A stretch of DNA of 21,076 nt from Porticoccaceae bacterium UBA1989 (lineage in GTDB: Bacteria > Pseudomonadota > Gammaproteobacteria > Pseudomonadales > Porticoccaceae), in contig DDDD01000176.1 of the NCBI GenBank assembly GCA_002335945.1, positions 1 through 21,076 on the forward strand, written 5' to 3'. The stretch's first letter is position 1, and the number at the start of each line of letters is the position of its first letter. Shown one piece after another: positions 14,735-21,076 of the stretch. The notes under the pieces are model-generated. The model was not told the origin of the DNA. It saw nothing but the letters and a program-made list of their open reading frames with translations, and ran no database searches. The position numbers and the translations under genes are program-made.

Positions 14735-15670
14735 TTAAATCGACGTCAACGCGTTTTCAAGACTGGCCACATCGTCTGTCGAAAATGACGTCAGGTCACG
14801 ATCGATACGCTTGGTGAGGCCATTTAAAACTCGACCAGGGCCGCATTCAATCAATATTTGAGTGCCATTCGCTTTCAAGCCCTGAATACAGTCAACCCAC
14901 ATTACGGGCCTGTATATCTGCTCTAACATCAGCGCCTTAATAGACTCTGGATTAGTTTCAGTCTGAGCATGCACATTATGTAAAACCGGAATTTGCGGCT
15001 GAGCAAAAGCAGTACCGTTAACCATCTCCGCAAGCTGCTCGGCAGCGGGCTGCATTAATGACGTATGGAACGGTGCGCTAACGGGCAGGGTCATGGCGCG
15101 TTTTGCACCTGCCTGTTTGCAAATCTCGATAGCGCGATCAACAGCAGCCGCTGACCCGGCGATAACCACCTGACCAGGCGCATTAAAGTTTACCGCATCA
15201 ACCACATCGTTCTCACGTGCGCTGGCGCAGGCATCGAGAATAACCTGATCAGGAATACCCAAAATAGCCGCCATAGCACCTACACCAACAGGCACTGCTT
15301 CTTGCATAAAGGCACCGCGGGCGCGAACAATTTTTATCGCATCAGCAAATTCAAGGACACCGGAACAGACCAGTGCAGACCACTCGCCGAGGCTATGGCC
15401 AGCCAACTGAGCTGGCATTGGGCCGCCCTTCTCCTGCCATAACCGCCATATAGCAACACTACTCGCCAGTAATATAGGCTGAGTGCGCTCAGTGAGGTTG
15501 ATGTCGTCCTGCTCGCCCTCTTGGACCAGCTTCCAGGCGTCATAACACAAAGCATCTGATGCTTCAATAAAGGTTTGTTCAACAAGGGGGTTTGCTGAGG
15601 CTAAATCTGCCAACATGCCAATTTTCTGTGATCCTTGGCCGGGGAATACAAATGCTAAGTTACTGTTCAT
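14735..15670 (-). CDS. fabD: Malonyl-CoA:ACP transacylase
   Basis: A 311-residue acyltransferase that loads malonyl groups from CoA onto ACP. It opens with FVFPGQGSQ (8-16), carries the nucleophile elbow GHSLGE (91-96, catalytic S93), ERTQPILLAS (61-70) and the catalytic histidine H202 in PVSAPFHTSLM. The open frame runs upstream to 15751, but ATG 15668-15670 with AGAGG just upstream gives the normal N-terminus MNSNLAFVFPGQG. It starts seven bases after the plsX stop. The plsX-fabD junction lacks fabH, which sits here in E. coli. Confidence 0.97.
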   Translation of the reverse strand: MNSNLAFVFPGQGSQKIGMLADLASANPLVEQTFIEASDALCYDAWKLVQEGEQDDINLTERTQPILLASSVAIWRLWQEKGGPMPAQLAGHSLGEWSALVCSGVLEFADAIKIVRARGAFMQEAVPVGVGAMAAILGIPDQVILDACASARENDVVDAVNFNAPGQVVIAGSAAAVDRAIEICKQAGAKRAMTLPVSAPFHTSLMQPAAEQLAEMVNGTAFAQPQIPVLHNVHAQTETNPESIKALMLEQIYRPVMWVDCIQGLKANGTQILIECGPGRVLNGLTKRIDRDLTSFSTDDVASLENALTSI

Positions 15671-15677
15671 AGATCCT

Positions 15678-16709
15678 CTATTTAATTCCGTTGTCCATCT
15701 TGCTTTGAAGTATAGGCGACAAAACTTCAGGCAGATCATGTTTTGCGGCATCTATGGCCACATCTAAGGCGTGACCGAAGGCTTTTTCAGAGGCGCCACC
15801 ATGACTTTTTACCACGATGCCATTTAAGCCAAGCAGATAGGCACCATTATATAAGGCTGGATCCAATCGAGACTTTAAACCCAGCAACAGAGTGCGCATA
15901 AAGACCGCACCAATTCGGGCCGTCCAGCTACCCCTGAGCAGCTCTTTAAACATTCCATTAATCATGGTGGCCAGGCCTTCACTGGTTTTAAGGGCAACAT
16001 TACCGGTAAAGCCATCACAGACAACAACGTCGGTGCTGCCTTCGAAGATACCATCCCCTTCCACGTAGCCCCGATAATTAAGCAGCGGATCACCGCTTAA
16101 CAGGGCTGCTGTCTCAGCCATACTCTGGCCACCCTTGCCTGCCTCTTCACCGACATTAACCAGACGTACCCTTGGCTCAACAATGCCATCTAGGGCCTGA
16201 GCAGTCAGAGAACCCAGCAGAGCAAACTGATGTAATTGCTGGGGTGAGCATTCAAGGTTAGCCCCAAGATCAAGCATATAAGAGCGACCCTGAGACGTCG
16301 GAAACGAAGTGCATATTGCTGGGCGAGAAATGCCGGGAAGTGTCTTTAAAAAAACCAGACCAAGTGCCATTAATGCGCCGGTGTTACCTGCACTGATGCA
16401 GGCCTTAGCATCACCATCGGCAACAGCCTTAACTGCAAGACCCATGGTGGAGTCTCGTTTGTGACGCAGTACTGTTGAAGGTTTGTCATCGCCAGAAACA
16501 ACTTTCTCGCAGTGCCGTAGGTGAATACGGGCGAGCACAGAAGAATCTTTGCAGGTACTGATTTCCGCTGCCAACTTTTTCTGGTCACCAAAGACCAGCG
16601 CAGAGACACCGGAGTGCTTACGGAGCGACGTTATAAGCGCGGGCACTATGACCGGAGGACCAAAGTCCCCGCCCATAGCGTCGACGGCAATTCTAGGAGA
16701 ATTTGCCAA
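15678..16709 (-). CDS. plsX: Phosphate acyltransferase PlsX
   Basis: A 343-residue peripheral membrane enzyme that makes acyl-phosphate from acyl-ACP, feeding PlsY for glycerol-3-phosphate acylation. Family marks include IAVDAMGGDFGP at the N-terminus, the SAGNTGALMA motif, DLGANLEC, NVGEEAGKG, VVCDGFTGNVALK and GLNGIVVKSHGGA. The start appears to be TTG (16707-16709), which gives an N-terminus aligned with known PlsX proteins. There is no Shine-Dalgarno sequence, and the TTG lies 12 bases after the rpmF stop, so translation may depend on ribosomes finishing rpmF. Confidence 0.94.
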   Translation of the reverse strand: MANSPRIAVDAMGGDFGPPVIVPALITSLRKHSGVSALVFGDQKKLAAEISTCKDSSVLARIHLRHCEKVVSGDDKPSTVLRHKRDSTMGLAVKAVADGDAKACISAGNTGALMALGLVFLKTLPGISRPAICTSFPTSQGRSYMLDLGANLECSPQQLHQFALLGSLTAQALDGIVEPRVRLVNVGEEAGKGGQSMAETAALLSGDPLLNYRGYVEGDGIFEGSTDVVVCDGFTGNVALKTSEGLATMINGMFKELLRGSWTARIGAVFMRTLLLGLKSRLDPALYNGAYLLGLNGIVVKSHGGASEKAFGHALDVAIDAAKHDLPEVLSPILQSKMDNGIK

Positions 16710-16721
16710 AGAGATTTTCAG

Positions 16722-16901
16722 TTACTCGGCGTTTGTCTCAATGACTTTAGCGCCACGATAAAAACCGTCTGCAGTCACGTGATGACGCAGGTGCTTCTCA
16801 CCGCTTGTTGAATCTACTGACAATGTTGCAGCAGTTAGGGCATCGTGTGAACGACGCATGCCACGTTTGGATCGAGTCTTGCGACTTTTCTGAACAGCCA
16901 T
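16722..16901 (-). CDS. rpmF: 50S ribosomal protein L32
   Basis: A 59-residue basic protein encoded from ATG 16899-16901 to TAA 16722-16724. It begins MAVQKSRKTRSKRGMRRSHD, the conserved L32 N-terminus, and continues with ALTAATLSVD, GEKHLRHHVTADGFYRG and KVIETNAE. L32 is a small protein of the large ribosomal subunit. It has a strong AGGAG site seven bases upstream and the conserved location between yceD and plsX. Confidence 0.97.
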   Translation of the reverse strand: MAVQKSRKTRSKRGMRRSHDALTAATLSVDSTSGEKHLRHHVTADGFYRGAKVIETNAE

Positions 16902-16936
16902 AGGTTACTCCTAAGCAAAAAATAAATGCAGTCGTA

Positions 16937-17446
16937 CTACTTCTTCAACTGCTGTAAAACATTAAACGGACTGTCGGAAACAGTCTCATCACCAGCGGCA
17001 TCCACTTCCTCATGCATAAAGGTATCCCCAGTACATTCACCTACATTATGGTAATTGACTAAGGGCAGTGCCAATAAAATCTCGTCTTCCAGCATCTCGC
17101 TGAAACTAGTCATCTTGTCAACCACAAGCCAAGGCTCATAATTGCTTGCAACGCGGTTGAGATGATCCTCCGACCATATCACCTGAGCAGCAAATTCCGC
17201 CTGTAACTCCATCTTCAGCGGGTCGAGACAGCGCTGACAAACTGTCTCTACCGGTACCTTTATATTGCCTAGGGCAACCTTCGCCCGCGACTCATCCAAC
17301 TTAAATTGCACAGACGCCCATAAAGGAGCACAAATCGCCGTCACAGAGGACGCCAATCTGGGCAAGTCTTCAACATTAACCGTGCCCTCAAGGATAACTT
17401 CTTGAAGAGCTAGTTTACGTGGATCAATTAGAGTTGGCAGTGCCAT
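16937..17446 (-). CDS. yceD: YceD (DUF177), 23S rRNA accumulation protein
   Basis: A 169-residue protein of the YceD/DUF177 family, needed for normal 23S rRNA accumulation in bacteria and plants. Evidence is the position directly before rpmF plus conserved elements: VPVETVCQRCLDPLKMEL (about residues 60-77, CxxC pair), the acidic SEMLEDEILLALPLVNYH segment, and NVGECTG with a third cysteine. The E/D-rich region and tail (NVLQQLKK) fit. The molecular activity is unknown. There is no clear Shine-Dalgarno site ahead of ATG 17446, but a near-consensus promoter lies just upstream, so this is the first gene of the rpmF-plsX-fabDG-acpP unit. Confidence 0.9.
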   Translation of the reverse strand: MALPTLIDPRKLALQEVILEGTVNVEDLPRLASSVTAICAPLWASVQFKLDESRAKVALGNIKVPVETVCQRCLDPLKMELQAEFAAQVIWSEDHLNRVASNYEPWLVVDKMTSFSEMLEDEILLALPLVNYHNVGECTGDTFMHEEVDAAGDETVSDSPFNVLQQLKK

Positions 17447-17474
17447 AATACAGGTGGTACTCAGTTAGGCGCGC

Positions 17475-17503
17475 ATGATAGGGTCAACATAGTGATCTGT
17501 CAA
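17475..17503 (-). promoter_or_regulatory. Strong sigma-70 promoter for the yceD-acpP operon
   Basis: On the minus strand TTGACA (complement of 17498-17503) is followed after 17 bases by TATCAT (complement of 17475-17480). The -35 is a perfect match and the -10 has five of six consensus bases. Transcription would start near 17468, leaving a short leader of about 22 bases before yceD. Confidence 0.8.
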
Positions 17504-17527
17504 AGAAAATTCGCCTAGAAACCTGAG

Positions 17528-17533
17528 TAGAAT
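17528..17533 (+). promoter_or_regulatory. Candidate -10 element for maf (near-leaderless start)
   Basis: TAGAAT ends seven bases before the maf ATG at 17541, so a start at the usual distance would fall at or beside the initiation codon. No -35 of quality lies at 16-18 bases. There is also no Shine-Dalgarno site in front of the ATG, which agrees with leaderless initiation but does not prove it. Confidence 0.4.
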
Positions 17534-17540
17534 ACGTCCC

Positions 17541-18125
17541 ATGAGCAACCTTATCCTCGCCTCATCGTCCTCCTACCGAAAATCTTTGCTGCAACGCCTA
17601 AACATAGAGTTTAGCTGCAGTTCTCCAGATGTAGATGAGTCGGCACTGGCCGGCGAGTCTGCAGCGGCATTAGCCGAGCGTCTGGCCCTAGAAAAAGCGC
17701 AGGCAATCGCCAATCAATTTCCCAATGCGGTGGTGATCGGCGCAGACCAGGTCGCCGAGCTCAATGGCACAATACTGGGCAAGCCGGGAAACCACCATCA
17801 AGCTGTGACACAGCTTACTGCTCAATCAGGTCAGCGCGTGCTCTTTCATAGCGGGATCGCCATTGTTCGACTTCAGGCCGATGGTGAGATGCAACAGTAT
17901 TCATTGATTAACACCACCGAAGTTACCTTTAGGCCACTGAGCCAAAGACAGATAGAGCAGTATCTCGTAACCGAGCAGCCCTATGACTGTGCGGGGAGTT
18001 TTAAAGCAGAGGGATTGGGAATAAGCCTGTTCACGGCAATTAATAGTAACGACCCGACCTCATTAATTGGTCTGCCTTTGATCGATCTATGCTCGGTGTT
18101 ACCGCAATTCTCTATCAGCATATAA
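17541..18125 (+). CDS. Maf-type nucleotide pyrophosphatase (7-methyl-GTP type, YceF-like)
   Basis: A 194-residue Maf/Ham1-superfamily protein that hydrolyses non-canonical nucleoside triphosphates. It shows LILASSSSYRKSLLQRL (residues 4-20), DVDESA, LALEKAQAIA, GADQVAELNGTILGKPG and the late CAGSFKAEGLGISLF block. The DQV and CAGSFKAEGLG sequences match the YceF subgroup (7-methyl-GTP preference) rather than YhdE. It is divergent from yceD, the same arrangement as in E. coli. It lies convergent with the HAD phosphatase gene; the 36-base gap between them has no evident terminator stem. Confidence 0.9.
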   Translation: MSNLILASSSSYRKSLLQRLNIEFSCSSPDVDESALAGESAAALAERLALEKAQAIANQFPNAVVIGADQVAELNGTILGKPGNHHQAVTQLTAQSGQRVLFHSGIAIVRLQADGEMQQYSLINTTEVTFRPLSQRQIEQYLVTEQPYDCAGSFKAEGLGISLFTAINSNDPTSLIGLPLIDLCSVLPQFSISI

Positions 18126-18161
18126 TAGACTTTACTTGATTAAAATAGGCTAAGTTATTGA

Positions 18162-18803
18162 TTATAAATGATTATGTATATCTGAAAACCGATCTAGGCA
18201 AGCGATAATATTAAAGGCATCAAGCCTTTCTGCCTCATGAGCCCCGTAGCTCACGCCTATGCGGGGAACCCCAGCATTAACGGCCATCTCCATATCAAAC
18301 TCAGTATCACCCACCATAATTGCCTGTTCTGGTGCTACATTGTGCAGAGCCAGTAACTCTTGCAACATTAACGGGTGTGGCTTTGAGCGAGTTTCGTCGG
18401 CACAGCGCGAACTGTGAAAGAAATCTTGAAGACCTGTCGCATGAAGTACGCGATCCAAACCCGCGCGGCTTTTTCCTGTAGCGACGGCCAGCAAGTAATT
18501 CTGCTCCCGCAACTGTTCCAGCGTGTCCATGACACTCGGAAAGAAATCACAGGGCTTGTGATCCTGAGTGCGGTAATGGGTCGAATAAGTTTCACTAAAG
18601 GCCGCAACCATCTCAGTCGGTGCCTGAGGAAATAGCTGGGCAATGGCCTCTTGCAGCCCAAGCCCAATAATCTCTTTAGCGGCATTAAAGTCCGGCACAG
18701 GCAGATCATGATCCTTTGCCGCCAGCTGAATACAGGTCGAAATTCGGGCTACAGAGTCTGAAACAGTGCCGTCCCAATCAAAAATTATTAACTTTACTGT
18801 CAT
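18162..18803 (-). CDS. HAD-superfamily phosphatase (phosphoglycolate phosphatase-like)
   Basis: A 213-residue HAD hydrolase of subfamily I. Motif I is FDWDGTVSDS (8-17, nucleophile D9 and acid/base D11), motif II VATGKSR (about 109-115), motif III lysine in ETRSKPHPLML, and motif IV MVGDTEFDMEMA. A helical cap lies between residues 18 and 90. Gph and related enzymes act on small phosphorylated metabolites such as 2-phosphoglycolate or beta-phosphoglucomutase-type sugars; substrate is unknown here. Its ATG overlaps the rluC stop by four bases. Pseudomonas carries a similar hydrolase gene beside rluC. Confidence 0.88.
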   Translation of the reverse strand: MTVKLIIFDWDGTVSDSVARISTCIQLAAKDHDLPVPDFNAAKEIIGLGLQEAIAQLFPQAPTEMVAAFSETYSTHYRTQDHKPCDFFPSVMDTLEQLREQNYLLAVATGKSRAGLDRVLHATGLQDFFHSSRCADETRSKPHPLMLQELLALHNVAPEQAIMVGDTEFDMEMAVNAGVPRIGVSYGAHEAERLDAFNIIACLDRFSDIHNHL

Positions 18804-19765
18804 AGGTTTTTAAGTATCGGCTGGAGGTCTTTTGGCAGAGGCGCTTCCACGTCCACCCAGTCCCCAGATAGCGGATGACGGAAACGTAGATTGCTGGCAT
18901 GGAGAAACATGCGCTTTAAACCAGAATCTTTCAGGCTCTCATTAAAGTGGGTATCGCCATACTTTGGGTCGCCGGCAACGGGCTGCCCAGAAAACTGGCA
19001 GTGCACACGAATCTGATGGGTCCTACCGGTTTCTAATGTGACTTCTAATAAGGTAGCTTCTTTAAAACGCTGGCTAATCTTAAAGTGAGTGACTGAGGCT
19101 TTGCCTTCGACATCCACCCGCACAATACGCTCACCAGAAGATACCTGGTTTTTAAGCAGCGGTGCATTAATCGTAGATTTACCTTTGGGCCACTGGCCTT
19201 TCACCAACGCCAGATAACGCTTATCAATCTGATTGCGCTGCATTGCCTGCTGTAGCTCTAACAGCACGGAACGCTTCTTGGCCAGCATTAAGCAGCCTGA
19301 AGTATCGCGATCAAGCCTGTGCACCAACTCCAAAAAGCGCGCATCGGGACGCTCAGCGCGCAAGGCTTCGATAGCGCCCAGGGAAATACCACTGCCACCG
19401 TGAACCGCTAATCCTGCAGGCTTATTAATTATAAGTAGGCCTTCATCTTCGAAGAGGATGTTTTCTGCCAGATAACGCCTCAACTGCTGACCAGGAACGG
19501 CTGGGTCCCCACGCTGAGCGACGCGAATTGGCGCAATGCGGATAATGTCCCCATCTTTAACGCGGGTATCCGGCTTAACCCGCCCTTTATTAATGCGTAC
19601 TTCGCCTTTGCGCAACAGATTATAGATACGAGACTTGGGCACACCTTTAAGGTGTCGGATAAGGAAATTATCCAAACGCTGGCCAGCATGTTCTGGACCA
19701 ACATCAACAAAGGACACCTTATCAAAGGGTGATTGGGATTCTGGCTTAGATTCTGATTCAGACAA
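18800..19765 (-). CDS. rluC: 23S rRNA pseudouridine synthase RluC
   Basis: A 321-residue RluA-family enzyme, expected to modify U955, U2504 and U2580 (E. coli numbering) of 23S rRNA. It has an N-terminal S4 RNA-binding domain (about 27-85, including SRIYNLLRKGEVRINKGRV) and the catalytic HRLDRDTSG (149-157; the conserved aspartate is D152). The GRTHQIRVH and KYGDTHFN motifs follow. The proposed start is TTG (19763-19765), without a ribosome-binding site; GTG 19717 is an alternative that drops a low-complexity ESESKPESQ stretch. Divergent from rne, as in enterics and pseudomonads, which supports RluC over RluD. Confidence 0.92.
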   Translation of the reverse strand: MSESESKPESQSPFDKVSFVDVGPEHAGQRLDNFLIRHLKGVPKSRIYNLLRKGEVRINKGRVKPDTRVKDGDIIRIAPIRVAQRGDPAVPGQQLRRYLAENILFEDEGLLIINKPAGLAVHGGSGISLGAIEALRAERPDARFLELVHRLDRDTSGCLMLAKKRSVLLELQQAMQRNQIDKRYLALVKGQWPKGKSTINAPLLKNQVSSGERIVRVDVEGKASVTHFKISQRFKEATLLEVTLETGRTHQIRVHCQFSGQPVAGDPKYGDTHFNESLKDSGLKRMFLHASNLRFRHPLSGDWVDVEAPLPKDLQPILKNL

Positions 19766-19835
19766 GATTAGGCAACTGAGGTTGGTTGAAACGCGCCATT
19801 GTAACCATGCGCAGCGGATTCACCCAACTAAATAA

Positions 19836-19864
19836 TTGTAGACAGGCATAATTGTTGTTATATT
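19836..19864 (+). promoter_or_regulatory. Candidate rne promoter
   Basis: TTGTAG (19836-19841) and TATATT (19859-19864) are separated by 17 bases. The -10 matches five of six consensus bases; the -35 only three. Transcription would start near 19871 and give an rne leader of about 565 bases. Confidence 0.35.
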
Positions 19865-19871
19865 GCACCGC

Positions 19872-20435
19872 GCGTTCCCCTAGGTAACCATCATACTAAC
19901 AATGATACCCTTCGGTAGAACCGGGCCCAGGTTAGAATATGGGTAAAGAATACAGAGTATCTGCCAGTCAAAAGTAGCAGGTATTCAACAATAGCTGAGT
20001 GAGCTCAGCCAGTGAAAGACAAGATTAGAAACAGGTTATAGCTAACCCCTGCCGTAAGCCAAGATGCCAAATTATGATAAGCAGCCTTGCCGAAACGTTG
20101 AATTACATTGGTTAGCGCCAAACAAAAGAATTTATTGATACTGTTGTAAGCGCCTAAATCGAAACTTAAGATTTTAGCAGCGTAGAGTTGAACTAACTTA
20201 GAGAACTTTCCCCAGTACGCTGGGAGATCTAGGCAGATATCCTCAAATAACAGTGTCGTTGTTACTGTAGATACGCTTATTAATTGCCCAAAAACCCTCC
20301 GTTTAAAGGCAGCCAGACTCTAAGTATTAGTGTTCTTTGGTATTGGTATCGCGCGTTACCTTTTGTTTTACCTCCCCTTCTATCCCCTATTCTCTTCACT
20401 GACGCTCGCTCCACACAACGAGTAAAAGGTGAATT
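19872..20435 (+). promoter_or_regulatory. Long structured 5' leader of rne
   Basis: There is no credible gene in the 670 bases between rluC and rne. Within the likely rne leader three hairpins are easy to see: GCTGAG-TGAG-CTCAGC (19994-20009); AGGTTA-TAGC-TAACC with a two-base bulge and outer pairs (20032-20051); and CCCAG-TACG-CTGGG (20211-20224), whose loop is a UNCG-type tetraloop although closed by G-C. The distal part (20358-20410) is pyrimidine-rich. In E. coli RNase E autoregulates by cleaving its long 5' leader, so a similar control element is likely here by analogy; I cannot align it to the known rne5 element by eye. Confidence 0.55.
20358..20430 (+). promoter_or_regulatory. Sequence complementary to the rne ribosome-binding site
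   Basis: ACCTTTT (20358-20364) is the exact complement of the rne ribosome-binding region AAAAGGT (20424-20430), and TTTTAC (20366-20371) complements the overlapping GTAAAA (20422-20427). Either pairing would hide the Shine-Dalgarno sequence and loop out about 50-60 bases. This is a possible translational switch, seen only as complementarity. Confidence 0.35.
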
Positions 20436-21076
20436 ATGAAACGCATGTTAATTAACGCATCGCACACAGAAGAAGTGCGAGTAGCAATGGTCGATGGCCA
20501 ACGGTTGTACGATTTAGATATCGAAAACAGAACCAGAGAACAAAAGAAATCAAATATCTATAAGGGTAAAATTACTCGAGTAGAGCCTAGCCTAGAAGCA
20601 GCTTTTGTTGATTACGGTGCTGACCGTCACGGCTTTTTACCCCTAAAAGAAATCTCTCGCGAGTACTTCAAAAAAGGCGCTTCATCTGAAGGCGGTCGAG
20701 TTCGTATTCAAGATGCTATTAAAGAAGGCCAAGAAGTCCTGGTTCAGGTAGAGAAAGAAGAGCGCGGCTCTAAAGGCGCTGCACTGACTACCCTAATGAG
20801 CCTGGCGGGTCGTTACCTGGTACTGATGCCAAATAACCCACGTGCCGGCGGTATCTCACGACGCATTGAAGGCGATGAGCGTGCGGATCTCCGTGAAGCC
20901 ATGCGCGGTTTGGATATTCCCGAAGGCATGGGCGCCATTGTTCGCACCGCGGGCATTGGTCGTGCTACTGAAGAACTTCAGTGGGATCTGGATTACCTAC
21001 TGCAACTTTGGAATACCATTACCGAAGAAGCTGAGGGCGCTAAAGCGCCCCATTTCCTGTTCCAAGAAAGCAATGT
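20436..21076 (+). CDS. rne: Ribonuclease E, N-terminal part (cut by window edge)
   Basis: About 213 residues of RNase E, starting MKRMLINASHTEEVRVAMVD and continuing out of the window. Very close to E. coli RNase E: the split RNase H-like segment, then the S1 RNA-binding domain (about 37-125) with IYKGKITRVEPSLEAAFVDY and HGFLPLKEISREYF. Next come VEKEERGSKGAALTT, LVLMPNNPRAGGISRRIEGD and EGMGAIVRTAGIGR, which form the 5'-sensor. RNase E is the core endonuclease of the degradosome for mRNA decay and rRNA/tRNA processing. The divergent rluC and the leader support rne rather than rng, which lacks such a leader. AAAAGGT six bases before ATG 20436 sets the start. Confidence 0.97.
   Translation, partial: MKRMLINASHTEEVRVAMVDGQRLYDLDIENRTREQKKSNIYKGKITRVEPSLEAAFVDYGADRHGFLPLKEISREYFKKGASSEGGRVRIQDAIKEGQEVLVQVEKEERGSKGAALTTLMSLAGRYLVLMPNNPRAGGISRRIEGDERADLREAMRGLDIPEGMGAIVRTAGIGRATEELQWDLDYLLQLWNTITEEAEGAKAPHFLFQESN

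Noticed and set aside
1..21076. Mobile element, prophage, CRISPR array, toxin-antitoxin or defence system
   Set aside because: No transposase, integrase, direct terminal repeats, regular spacer array or defence-type protein was seen; gene order on the right is conserved housekeeping.

Overview
The window reads as a piece of an ordinary bacterial chromosome from a marine-type gammaproteobacterium, plausibly in or near the Cellvibrionales/SAR92 (Porticoccaceae) group. That placement is inferred from protein similarity and gene order. The strongest clue is a syntenic block, rne / rluC / HAD phosphatase / maf(yceF) / yceD-rpmF-plsX-fabD-fabG-acpP / pabC-mltG-tmk-holB-pilZ-tatD. This is close to the Pseudomonas aeruginosa arrangement, including a pilZ gene between holB and tatD and no fabH after plsX. 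I see no phage, insertion sequence, CRISPR array, tRNA or rRNA.

Layout. 1-1362: a truncated cysB (minus) diverges from a TauE/SafE-type anion exporter (plus). 1392-5334: a minus-strand run of yajC, a D-cysteine desulfhydrase-like PLP enzyme, an AGCS sodium:amino-acid symporter, a cytosolic-type 5'-nucleotidase and a small membrane protein of unknown function. 5405-7048: bcp and mdh, separated by a clear intrinsic terminator. 7211-9352: an all-alpha dUTPase, a glyoxalase-II-like metallo-hydrolase and TatD. 9381-13413: pilZ, holB, tmk, mltG and pabC, tightly packed with overlaps. 13471-17446: the lipid-synthesis and ribosome operon yceD-rpmF-plsX-fabD-fabG-acpP, read from a near-consensus sigma-70 promoter and closed by a strong terminator after acpP. 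17541-18125: maf on the plus strand, diverging from that operon. 18162-19765: rluC and a HAD phosphatase, translationally coupled. 19766-20435: a 670-base gene-free leader. 20436-end: the 5' part of rne (RNase E) on the plus strand.

How the genes fit together. The right half is a conserved housekeeping neighbourhood joining fatty-acid/phospholipid initiation (plsX, fabD, fabG, acpP), ribosome maturation (yceD, rpmF, rluC), DNA precursor and replication functions (tmk, holB), septal peptidoglycan release (mltG), folate synthesis (pabC) and RNA decay (rne). The left part is more accessory, with a sulfur/amino-acid flavour: CysB, a sulfite/sulfonate-type exporter, a D-cysteine desulfhydrase and a Na+/amino-acid symporter.

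No obviously new multi-gene system is visible. The items most worth a second look are non-coding: four phased 11-bp GTAAAA repeats between fabD and fabG; a long structured rne leader whose distal part can pair with the rne ribosome-binding site; a GC-rich hairpin in front of the dcyD ribosome-binding site; and a maf promoter that would give an almost leaderless mRNA. Two gene-content oddities add to these: fabF is missing after acpP, and yajC is detached from secDF.
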